Positions 36,307 to 43,789 of a DNA stretch of 64,000 nt are shown here, in pieces (the stretch's first letter is position 1; each line of letters begins with the position of its first letter). Origin of the DNA: Lacinutrix mariniflava (GTDB taxonomy: Bacteria; Bacteroidota; Bacteroidia; Flavobacteriales; Flavobacteriaceae); assembly GCF_001418015.1 (NCBI RefSeq), contig NZ_LIQG01000032.1:186001-250000 (forward strand), read 5' to 3'. The position numbers and the translations under genes were made by a program. Under the pieces are notes generated by a model, which was not told where the DNA came from, ran no database searches, and saw nothing but the letters and a program-made list of their open reading frames with translations.

Positions 36307-36314
36307 TAATTTTG
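36307..36314 (+). promoter_or_regulatory. -7 promoter element of the VOC gene
   Basis: TAATTTTG matches TAnnTTTG, 19 bases before the ATG at 36,333. The region just upstream (36,213-36,300) between the divergent hxlR-type and VOC genes is rich in short TTTAGTAA/TTACT repeats that could hold the regulator site. Confidence 0.5.
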
Positions 36315-36332
36315 GAACTTAAATTAAAAATC

Positions 36333-36845
36333 ATGACAACTAATAAAAATTACCCTAAATCATTTTCACATATTGGTATTACTGTTCCAGATATAAAAGA
36401 AGCCATAAAGTTCTATTCGGAAGTTATGGGTTGGTATGTAATTATGAAACCTTCTACAATTAAAAAAGAAAAAGAAACTGCTATAGGACAAATGTGTATT
36501 GATGTTTTTGGAAACGATTGGACAACTTTTGAAATTGCACATTTAGCAACGTCAGATGGTATTGGTATTGAGTTATTTTCTTTTCCGAATGGAATTAAAG
36601 AAGCTCCAGAATTTAATCCTTTTAATACAGGGCTATTCCATTTTTGCGTACAAGACCCAAATATTGAAGAATTAATTGAGAAAATTGTTACTTATGGAGG
36701 AAAACAAAGAATGCCTATAAGAGAATACTACCCAAAAGACAAGCCTTTTAAAATGTGTTACGTTGAAGATCCTTTTGGTATTGTTTTCGAAATCTATACA
36801 CATAGCTATGAGTTAACTTATTCTTCGGGTGCTTATTCAAAATAA
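36333..36845 (+). CDS. VOC family (glyoxalase-like) protein
   Basis: 170 residues with two beta-alpha-beta-beta-beta modules: FSHIGITVPDIKEAIKFYSEVMGW at the start and FHFCVQDPNIEELIEKIV followed by CYVEDPFGIVFEIYTHSYE. Likely metal ligands are the His of SHIG, a Glu (GIGIELFSF), the His of FHFC and the Glu of VFEIYT. Family members are glyoxalases, dioxygenases or resistance proteins; no substrate is evident. The ATG at 36,333 was preferred to an in-frame TTG at 36,312 that lies inside the promoter element. Confidence 0.88.
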   Translation: MTTNKNYPKSFSHIGITVPDIKEAIKFYSEVMGWYVIMKPSTIKKEKETAIGQMCIDVFGNDWTTFEIAHLATSDGIGIELFSFPNGIKEAPEFNPFNTGLFHFCVQDPNIEELIEKIVTYGGKQRMPIREYYPKDKPFKMCYVEDPFGIVFEIYTHSYELTYSSGAYSK

Positions 36846-36889
36846 AGGTTACAGTCTATTTAAAAACATAACTCTTGGTTAAAATGACA

Positions 36890-36929
36890 ACTTGACTTTG
36901 TCATTTTTTTCTTCTAACTTCGTTTAACG
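36890..36929 (+). repeat. 40-nt border element, left side of the SMC island
   Basis: ACTTGACTTTGTC, 16 other bases, then TTCGTTTAACG. The same arrangement with the same spacing is at 63,201-63,240, and a weaker copy is at 62,431-62,469. Its last 11 bases are exactly the reverse complement of 43,717-43,727 on the other side of the island. Confidence 0.7.
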
Positions 36930-36995
36930 ATTTTATATCAACGGAGCATTGTGCATAATACTAAAATCGTGCTAAAATTGAACATTTATTTTTTT

Positions 36996-37056
36996 GCCAA
37001 ACGCGCAATGCCAACGCGCGAAAAAATGAAAGGGCTATTTTTTTTTGCCCACGCAC
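36996..37056 (+). repeat. GCCAACGC-type motifs in the leader of the SMC operon
   Basis: GCCAAACGCGC (36,996), GCCAACGCGC (37,010) and GCCCACGCAC (37,047) lie in a 117-base region before the first gene. The first and the last are each preceded by a run of T, giving a loose direct repeat TATTTTTTT-GCC. The GC content stands out. Three exact GCCAACGC copies occur downstream of the operon (43,384, 43,423, 43,461). Confidence 0.55.
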
Positions 37057-37067
37057 AAAACGAAACA

Positions 37068-38264
37068 ATGAACACATTCAATGACATAAAAGAATTGGTT
37101 ACCGCTTTGAAAAGAGAGGAAAAACTGATATCTGAAATGTTTAGTAAAAGAAAATCCATAGACTACAGATTGAGTGACGCATTAGAACTCGTTGATTACG
37201 AAGAAAATCGTATTGATAAGTTAATAGAAAAATCTGTAATAAGAGAAAATGGAGGCTTATTAGAACTTGATGGTCAATTTTTGGAATTCTTTGAACAAGT
37301 CCTTTATGTTAGTGAAGAAATCAACTTGTCTTACATTGATGATAATGTCAAAACTATAAAAGAACATATCCTTTATTTTTTAAATGAGCCTAACGAAAAT
37401 CGAAGATATACATATTTAAGACTAATAAAAAAAACGTTTAGAAATATGGGACTTGTCACACTGCGAAGTGTGGTTGATTTAAGAAGAAATATTGAAAACA
37501 CCTTTAAAAACGAATCTAATTACAAGAACAAACAATTAAAGTTAGAACACCTTGATGAGAAAAGAACAATAGTAACAAATTTGATACAGCAAACATTGAC
37601 TCTTATTAACGAGGAAGAAATAACTTTTTTTAATAGAGCCTTAGACGAAGAATTGAATAGGATTATTATTGAATTAAAACATCAGCTAGGAGAATGTTCA
37701 CACAACCTAATTGAAATAGAAAAACAGATAATTGATTTTCTAAATCAAATAAAACAGCAAGGGAAATTCTTAGAGAAATTACGAAAACTAAAATACTTAA
37801 AAGATAATTTTACTATTGAAGCAGAAACTGACATTAGACAAATAGTATCAACCAAAAATGAAGTGATTTTTGAGGTAAGAACAAGTCAGCCTTTAAATTT
37901 ATCTATTGATTTTCTAAGAGAAAGTGAGAAAGCTTTTGAAGCAATTAAACGAATTGCTAAACAACATAAAGATAGGTTACTCTTCAAGCCAGAAATAGCA
38001 GATAGTATTTCTAATGAATATCTTGAAAATAATATTGAGGAAGAAGTAATGATAAATCTAGAAGAAGTACGAAATCGTTTTGTTGCTACAAGTGATAATT
38101 TATTCAATTTTATTTTAAATTATGATTTTTTAAAAGATGTAGATTTTAATGAACGAGTGACAATATTTTGTCAAATAATTTCACAATATGAACAAGAATT
38201 AAAAATAAAGGACAATTTCCAAATCACCAATGGCGTTGAATATGCTATGGTATTTTCAAAATAA
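37068..38264 (+). CDS. Wadjet/MksF-like kleisin protein (JetA-like)
   Basis: 398 residues, almost wholly helical, no signal peptide. By position and shape it is the kleisin (JetA/MksF) that bridges the SMC dimer: an N-terminal helical/winged region (residues about 1-90, ELVTALKREEKLISEMFSKRKSIDYRLSDAL), a long coiled middle (about 130-290), and a C-terminal globular part. I recognise no Pfam signature, so the role rests on gene order and on the neighbouring proteins. The ATG at 37,068 was chosen because the frame upstream (to a GTG at 36,951) is translated from border-repeat DNA. Six bases separate it from the next gene. Confidence 0.72.
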   Translation: MNTFNDIKELVTALKREEKLISEMFSKRKSIDYRLSDALELVDYEENRIDKLIEKSVIRENGGLLELDGQFLEFFEQVLYVSEEINLSYIDDNVKTIKEHILYFLNEPNENRRYTYLRLIKKTFRNMGLVTLRSVVDLRRNIENTFKNESNYKNKQLKLEHLDEKRTIVTNLIQQTLTLINEEEITFFNRALDEELNRIIIELKHQLGECSHNLIEIEKQIIDFLNQIKQQGKFLEKLRKLKYLKDNFTIEAETDIRQIVSTKNEVIFEVRTSQPLNLSIDFLRESEKAFEAIKRIAKQHKDRLLFKPEIADSISNEYLENNIEEEVMINLEEVRNRFVATSDNLFNFILNYDFLKDVDFNERVTIFCQIISQYEQELKIKDNFQITNGVEYAMVFSK

Positions 38265-38270
38265 ATTTTA

Positions 38271-38843
38271 ATGATTACAAAATATACATCTGAAATATTT
38301 GACGTCCTTCGCAAAGGACAATTCATCTGCTCAAACAGCCCTGAAGATGACATTCAAAAACTTTATAAGATTTTAGAAGATGACGAAACTTTTGAAGATT
38401 TATACGAATACTTTTATCAAATAAACTACATATTAGAACAAGGCAATGAATATTTCTATTTCAGTCGAATAGAAAATAATGCAGACTTAGATAGGAAACT
38501 AGAGAAAGCATTTAATTGGATTGACATACTAGACTTTTTTAAGACTTTTGATTCTTCTTTTGATGTAGGCTTTAGGTTTTCACCATCAGACATTGTAAAT
38601 CAACTAAAAAATAATGCAGATTTAAAAACCAAACTAGAACAATTAAAAAAAATAGGTGTTGACAGAAAAAGTTACTCAGATAGAATAAGAAAAATAATTG
38701 AGAAACTTGAAAAAGATAATTTTATAACATTGGAAAATGAGATTTCTGAAACTTACAAAGTACTTACCTCATTAAATTATTTGAAAGACATTATAACAAC
38801 TATTAATATTCCAGAAGAAATAGAAAATGAGATACCTGAATAA
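38271..38843 (+). CDS. Wadjet/MksE-like accessory protein (JetB-like)
   Basis: 190 residues. The start ITKYTSEIFDVLRKGQFICSNS, then LYKILEDDETFEDLYEYFYQINYILEQGNEYFYFSR, matches what is expected of JetB/MksE (KITE) subunits: a winged-helix opening with a G-x-F-I turn, followed by a helix and a short hairpin rich in aromatic residues. Later parts are helical. KITE dimers bind kleisin and DNA in MukB-type condensins. It overlaps the SMC gene by 17 bases, so their translation is coupled. Confidence 0.75.
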   Translation: MITKYTSEIFDVLRKGQFICSNSPEDDIQKLYKILEDDETFEDLYEYFYQINYILEQGNEYFYFSRIENNADLDRKLEKAFNWIDILDFFKTFDSSFDVGFRFSPSDIVNQLKNNADLKTKLEQLKKIGVDRKSYSDRIRKIIEKLEKDNFITLENEISETYKVLTSLNYLKDIITTINIPEEIENEIPE

Positions 38844-41800
38844 AATAGTTTTTATAAATAGTGCATCTGTACAATATGCAGAAATTGAATTAGACGGAAA
38901 TGTTCACTTAATTGGAACGCAAGGTGTCGGAAAAAGCACCTTACTTCGTGCTATTCTATTTTTCTACAATGCAAATAAAACAAAGCTTGGGATACCCAGA
39001 GAAAAAAAGGGATTTGATGACTATTATTTTCAATATCAAAACTCATATATTATTTACGAAATTATAAAAGACAACATTCCTTTTTGTGTTTTAGCTTACA
39101 GAGTAAATGGAAAAGTTGCATTCAGGTTTTTTAATTCTGAGTATAAGCGAGAATTATTTATCGATAAAGATAATAGAGCTTTTGAAAGTTGGGATAAAAT
39201 TAGAAATGCTTTTGGTAAAGAGATTTATTACACAAATTTAATAAAAAGTTATGAAGATTTTCGTAGAATTATTTATGGAGACAATAGTGGCTTAAAGCCT
39301 GAACTTAAAAAGTATGCTTTAATAGAAAGTAAGCAATATCAAAATATACCAAGAACTATTCAAAACGTACTTCTCAATACTAATTTAGAAGCGAAATTCA
39401 TTAAAGACACTATAATAAATTCTCTAAATGAGGAGGAATTTGTTATAGATATTGAGAATTATTCTAAAAATCATTTACGTGATTTTGAAACTCAAATTAA
39501 CGATATTAAAATATGGTTTAAAGAAAATAGAAAAGGGCAAATTGTTGTTAGGAAACAAGCTGATAAAATTATTGATAGATTCAGAGTGTACAATTTTCTA
39601 AAAAGGGAAAAGAAAGAGCTAGCTTATGAATTAGCATCTAGAATAAATCACATAGAAAATGAAAAGCCACTTTTATCCTCTAGTTTCAAGAAAGAAAATA
39701 ATGAGTTAATTATCTTATATAAAAGTAAAGAAAACTTAAAAGAGCTTCATTTAAAAAGAGAACAAAAGTTAATTTCGAATATTGATTATCTCAAAAAAGT
39801 ATTAACGAAATCAAAAGAAAAAAAGGTTGATTATGACAATAAAAATATCAATCAAATAATTTCAAAAGTTACCAAGAAAGATGCTTTAACTATTGAGCAA
39901 AAAACTTTAGGAGACGAAAAAAATCTGTTAACCTCTAAGTTCGCAGAAATTAGTCAAAAATTTCAAGCTCTCATTTCCCAAATTCAAAATCAACAACAAG
40001 AGTTTACCAATACGCAAAACGCAGAAATCAACAAAATACAGCGTGCTTTTGGAGAAAATAAGACTTCAATATTTGATGCCTATCAAAAATTGATAAATCA
40101 AATTAAAGAAGAAAACAAAGATGAAGTTGATAAAGGCTATAATGTTTTAGAAAAAATAAAAGAAAATGAAAATAGCCTAAAGAGAAACAAATCAGAATTA
40201 AAACATAAAACCTTTTTCTCTACCGAAATTGAGAAGAGTAAAAACGATAAAAAAACACTTGAAGATAAAGTTTCAAGTTCGAAAAGCATCATACTAAATT
40301 CGACAAATCAAACAGCTACAATTCGTAAAGAATGGGAATTAGAGACAAAAGAAGTTGAAAGAATTAATAATTCATTAGTTGAGAAAGAAAAAGAAAAAAG
40401 TGAAAAAATAGCATTTGAAATCGAGAAAATTGAAAACAAAATTCAACAAAGTAAATCTTCTCTTTATGGCTGGCTAAATGACAATAATATTCCTAATTGG
40501 CAAAACACCATAGGTAAAGTAATTGATGAAGATAATGTATTATTCAACACGGAGCTAAACCCAAAACTAATTGATAGTACTTCCTCTACCCTATTTGGTA
40601 TAGAGTTAAACTTAAACACCTTAAAAAACAGTATTAAAACTGTCAAAGAATACAATCAAGAAATTGAAGAATATAAAGGTAAGATTGTTAAAGTTCAAAA
40701 TACTATTAAGCAACTTAATGCAAATAAAGAGGATAGTTTAAAAAAGTTGAAAACTAAATTTAAGAAAAAACTAAATAGTCTTAAAGAAGTTATTGCAGAA
40801 AATGAATATACAATATCCCAAAACGAAGAAAAGTTAAAGAAAAATAAGATTGATTTAGATGACTGGATTTCAAAAGCTAAATCGGAAAAAGAAGCTATTT
40901 TACAAAAATTAGAAAATGATTTAGACGAGGTTGCATCAAAGAAATTAAAAGCTGAAGACAACCTAGAACTTATTAAGAAAGGAATAAGACGTAAAACAAG
41001 CTTAAAAGAAAAGGAACGGGATTCTGAAATTAAATCTTTAGAGGAAATCAGAAACAATACCATTTCCGAAATAAAAACTTCTATATCAAACAGTAAAGAA
41101 GTATCAGATAAACGTATTCAAGAGCTTAAAAAAGAACAAAACTCAGAATTAGACAACAAAGGAGCTGACACGAAAAGACTCAATATAATTGATGATAGAT
41201 TAAACGATATAGTAAATGACTTAGATTATATAAAAGAGAACGAAACAATTGTTATTGAGTACAACAAAGACAAAAGAGAACTCTTTGACAAAGTGCCTCA
41301 ACTAAAAGTTGAGAAAACTAGTTTAGAAAAAAAACAAGCTTCAATAGTTAATGAACATAAAATTGAGTTGAATAAAATCAATTCAAAATATTCTAAACAA
41401 GAAGATTTTGTGAAATCAATACAATCTAAAATTGATGAATTTGATAATGACGAAAAGAAGTTTATTGAATTTAAAGAAAAATCAGAAACCTATAAAAGCG
41501 TTCATATGTATTTTTCTGAGCCAATTAGAGAAATTATTGAGACAAAAACTGCTATCTCAAGTATTGCAGAAATAAATGACAAACACTATAAAGGAATCGA
41601 GACTTTTAAAGAGTTACAACAATCTACAAATGCATTTACAGGTAATTTTAGCGAACAGAATATATTTAGCTTTAAGGTAAAATTAAATGAAGATATTGAA
41701 TATTTAAACTTTGCGTCTGAACTTAAAGAGTTTATCGAATTGGATAAAATTAACGAATATGAAAAACGTGTAAATAACAGATTTGCACATATTATTCGTT

Positions 41801-42531
41801 TAATCGGGAGAGAAACAACTGAACTGAACTCTAAAAAAGGAGAAATTGAGAAAATCATTAAAAAAATTAACGATGATTTTATTGGTAAAAACTTTGTTCA
41901 AGCTATCAAAGGAATGGAAATGAAAACTTTAGAAAGTTCTAATCCAATAGTGAAGTTGTTGATTCAGATAAAAGATTTTAACGATGAAAACAGTATTGCT
42001 TTAGGAGAATCAAATCTTTTTACTTCGTCAGAAAGTAATTCAAAAAATCAAAAAGCTGTTGAGTTATTAAAACAACTTGTCAAAGAATTAATAAAGTCAA
42101 AAAGCACAATGTTAACACTCTCAGAGTCTTTTGATTTACAATTTAGAATAATAGAAAATGATAATGATTCTGGATGGGTTGAAAAACTTTCTAATGTTGG
42201 TAGTGAGGGAACAGATGTTTTAGTAAAGGCTATGATAAACATTTTACTTCTAAACGTTTTTAAAGATAGTGCTTCTAAAAAATTCAAAGACTTTAAATTA
42301 CATTGTATGATGGATGAAATAGGAAGACTTCACCCAAATAATGTTAAAGGGATTTTAAGATTTGCGAACGAAAGAAATATTTTACTAATTAATGGTTCAC
42401 CAACAAGTCAAAATGCTACAGATTATAAATACACCTATAAACTTGCAAAAGAACAATCTAAAAGTAACACTAAAAAATACATCACAAAAATTAATCGATT
42501 GGTTAAAGTAAATACCAAAGTTCTTAATTAA
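38827..42531 (+). CDS. MukB/MksB-like SMC ATPase of a Wadjet-type system (JetC-like)
   Basis: 1,234 residues. N-terminal head with Walker A GTQGVGKS at 30-37; long coiled coil about 250-960 (lysine/glutamate rich); a central segment about 545-600 (YGWLNDNNIPNWQNTIGKV ... FGIELNL) that resembles the hinge of MksB/JetC; and the C-terminal head with a signature-like LSNVGSEGT (1,121-1,129) and Walker B CMMDEIGRL (Asp1163, Glu1164). Such ATPases extrude DNA loops. Together with the Toprim protein they would sense and let small circular DNA be cut. It overlaps its neighbours by 17 bases and one base. Could instead be a housekeeping MksB, but the Toprim partner argues for defence. Confidence 0.88.
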   Translation: MRYLNKIVFINSASVQYAEIELDGNVHLIGTQGVGKSTLLRAILFFYNANKTKLGIPREKKGFDDYYFQYQNSYIIYEIIKDNIPFCVLAYRVNGKVAFRFFNSEYKRELFIDKDNRAFESWDKIRNAFGKEIYYTNLIKSYEDFRRIIYGDNSGLKPELKKYALIESKQYQNIPRTIQNVLLNTNLEAKFIKDTIINSLNEEEFVIDIENYSKNHLRDFETQINDIKIWFKENRKGQIVVRKQADKIIDRFRVYNFLKREKKELAYELASRINHIENEKPLLSSSFKKENNELIILYKSKENLKELHLKREQKLISNIDYLKKVLTKSKEKKVDYDNKNINQIISKVTKKDALTIEQKTLGDEKNLLTSKFAEISQKFQALISQIQNQQQEFTNTQNAEINKIQRAFGENKTSIFDAYQKLINQIKEENKDEVDKGYNVLEKIKENENSLKRNKSELKHKTFFSTEIEKSKNDKKTLEDKVSSSKSIILNSTNQTATIRKEWELETKEVERINNSLVEKEKEKSEKIAFEIEKIENKIQQSKSSLYGWLNDNNIPNWQNTIGKVIDEDNVLFNTELNPKLIDSTSSTLFGIELNLNTLKNSIKTVKEYNQEIEEYKGKIVKVQNTIKQLNANKEDSLKKLKTKFKKKLNSLKEVIAENEYTISQNEEKLKKNKIDLDDWISKAKSEKEAILQKLENDLDEVASKKLKAEDNLELIKKGIRRKTSLKEKERDSEIKSLEEIRNNTISEIKTSISNSKEVSDKRIQELKKEQNSELDNKGADTKRLNIIDDRLNDIVNDLDYIKENETIVIEYNKDKRELFDKVPQLKVEKTSLEKKQASIVNEHKIELNKINSKYSKQEDFVKSIQSKIDEFDNDEKKFIEFKEKSETYKSVHMYFSEPIREIIETKTAISSIAEINDKHYKGIETFKELQQSTNAFTGNFSEQNIFSFKVKLNEDIEYLNFASELKEFIELDKINEYEKRVNNRFAHIIRLIGRETTELNSKKGEIEKIIKKINDDFIGKNFVQAIKGMEMKTLESSNPIVKLLIQIKDFNDENSIALGESNLFTSSESNSKNQKAVELLKQLVKELIKSKSTMLTLSESFDLQFRIIENDNDSGWVEKLSNVGSEGTDVLVKAMINILLLNVFKDSASKKFKDFKLHCMMDEIGRLHPNNVKGILRFANERNILLINGSPTSQNATDYKYTYKLAKEQSKSNTKKYITKINRLVKVNTKVLN

Positions 42532-43394
42532 TGAAATTAACATTAAAAATAGCAAAAGTATTAGTACAACTAATCAACGGAGAATCTATTCCTAATCACT
42601 CTGCAAAAAGTAGATTAATTGACGATTTAGTTTCTGAGAATATTATAACTCGAAAAGGAAAACACAAAAAGTCATTAGAATTAATAAATAAAGTGGATTT
42701 ACACACCTATTTAGCAAATCAATTGCAAATTAATAATTTGAATAAATACATTTTAGCATTAGAAAATGAAAATTCAACTCGTGCAGAACTTGTAAAAATT
42801 ACAACAGATTCTAAAAAATCAAAAGAGAGAGCCTTTAAAGGCTTTTTAGTGAATAGTTATAGTTCTATAAAAGCTGAGCTGAATAATGAAACCATAATCA
42901 TCAATCCTACTAACGGAAGCTTTGTTTTTGTGTATGATTTCGAATCTTTCAAAATTCCAAAGGAAATAACAGTTATAGGAGTTGAGAATGCTAAAAATTT
43001 CAGTCAAATTCAAGAACAGAAATATTTATTTAAAAATCTAAATCCTTTGTTTGTTTCTCGTTATCCTCAAAACCAAAATAAAGATTTTATAAAATGGATG
43101 AATTCTATCCCAAATAATTATTTACATTTTGGAGATTTCGATATCGCAGGAATTGGAATTTACTTAAATGAATATAAAAAGCATTTATCGGGGAAATCGA
43201 CATTCTTTATTCCTGAAAATATTAAAGGTACTTTAAGAAAAAATGGAAATAGAGAACGGTTTGACAACCAAAAAATAAATTTCCAAATTGACAGCATACA
43301 GGAATCAAAAATTTTAGACTTGATTGAGATAATCAAAACAGAAAAAAAAGGTCTAGACCAAGAGTATTATATAGAAACAGATAGCCAACGCTAA
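42531..43394 (+). CDS. Toprim nuclease of a Wadjet-type system (JetD-like)
   Basis: 287 residues. The C-terminal half is a Toprim domain: Glu152 in VIGVENAKNF, and Asp202 and Asp204 in HFGDFDIAGIGIY, the metal-binding residues by which JetD cleaves DNA. KGLDQEYYIE near the end fits the family's conserved tail. The N-terminal 110 residues are helical and shorter than in the roughly 390-residue JetD proteins described for Bacillus. The last codons (D-S-Q-R-stop) are made of a GCCAACGC border repeat, so the original end may have been altered. Start overlaps the SMC stop by one base (TAATG). Confidence 0.82.
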   Translation: MKLTLKIAKVLVQLINGESIPNHSAKSRLIDDLVSENIITRKGKHKKSLELINKVDLHTYLANQLQINNLNKYILALENENSTRAELVKITTDSKKSKERAFKGFLVNSYSSIKAELNNETIIINPTNGSFVFVYDFESFKIPKEITVIGVENAKNFSQIQEQKYLFKNLNPLFVSRYPQNQNKDFIKWMNSIPNNYLHFGDFDIAGIGIYLNEYKKHLSGKSTFFIPENIKGTLRKNGNRERFDNQKINFQIDSIQESKILDLIEIIKTEKKGLDQEYYIETDSQR

Positions 43395-43468
43395 AAGCCA
43401 TACACATTTGCAATTCGCACCAGCCAACGCCACACCAAAAATTGTAAAAGAGTATGTCTTGCCAACGC
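43384..43468 (+). repeat. GCCAACGC repeats at the right side of the SMC island
   Basis: Exact copies of GCCAACGC start at 43,384, 43,423 and 43,461, that is 39 and 38 bases apart. The first is inside the last codons of the Toprim gene. Related motifs stand upstream of the operon (36,996-37,056). The intervening bases are not repeated, which excludes a CRISPR array. Confidence 0.6.
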
Positions 43469-43539
43469 ACACTTCCGAACTAAATAAGAAACATCGGAAA
43501 ACCAAGCAGAACGTGAAAAGCACTATGTACAACAATGTA

Positions 43540-43730
43540 TATAAAACATAGCTATTACAGGCTTTCCGAGAGGTTTTTACTTCTTTATTAAGTCCGCCAA
43601 ATTTTTGTTTTTGTATATTTACAAAAATAAAAGATAAATAGAAAAAATAAAAATTCGGCTCGTGTATAATCCGAAACGATAGTGTCTTTTTACACGCTAC
43701 ACTTCATATACGTAACCGTTAAACGAAACT
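43540..43730 (+). repeat. Cassette-border-like repeat element, copy 2
   Basis: A non-coding block with CATAGCTATTACAGGC, AAGTCCGCCAAAT (43,590-43,602), GGCTCGTG, TATAATCCGAAAC (43,665-43,677), the hairpin GTGT-CTTTTT-ACAC, GCTACA, ATATACGTAACC and CGTTAAACGAA (43,717-43,727). A shorter copy is at 323-462. The last 11 bases pair with TTCGTTTAACG at 36,919-36,929 as an inverted repeat around the SMC operon. GTTAAAC and, on the other side, GTTTAAC also satisfy the loose integron core consensus, but nothing else of an integron is seen. The gap from 43,395 to 43,789 holds no gene. Confidence 0.65.
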
Positions 43731-43738
43731 TTAAAAAA

Positions 43739-43766
43739 AATCCCAAAACTCAAAAGCTTTGGGATT
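43739..43766. terminator. Bidirectional terminator between the Toprim gene and argS
   Basis: AATCCCAAA and TTTGGGATT form a 9-bp stem around a 10-base loop. On the minus strand a run of eight T follows directly, so it is a strong terminator for argS; on the plus strand five T follow, so it also closes the SMC island. Confidence 0.85.
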
Positions 43767-43789
43767 TTTACATTTATATATATAATAAC

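Noticed and set aside
36951-37067. GTG-started N-terminal extension of the kleisin-like protein
   Set aside because: The added 39 residues are translated from border-repeat DNA; the ATG at 37,068 gives a cleaner start.
40695-41063. 122-codon open frame antisense to the SMC gene
   Set aside because: Phenylalanine/serine-rich translation is the mirror of the lysine/glutamate coiled coil.
43384-43468. Short CRISPR-like array
   Set aside because: Only eight bases repeat, three times, and no Cas gene is present.
43353-43535. 60-codon minus-strand frame in the right border of the SMC island
   Set aside because: It runs across the GCCAACGC repeats and the end of the Toprim gene; its translation is cysteine-rich and not protein-like for this genome.
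36919-43727. Integron cassette with attC site
   Set aside because: GTTTAAC and GTTAAAC fit the loose core consensus, but there is no integrase, no normal attC fold that I can draw, and a four-gene 6.8-kb cassette would be unusual.
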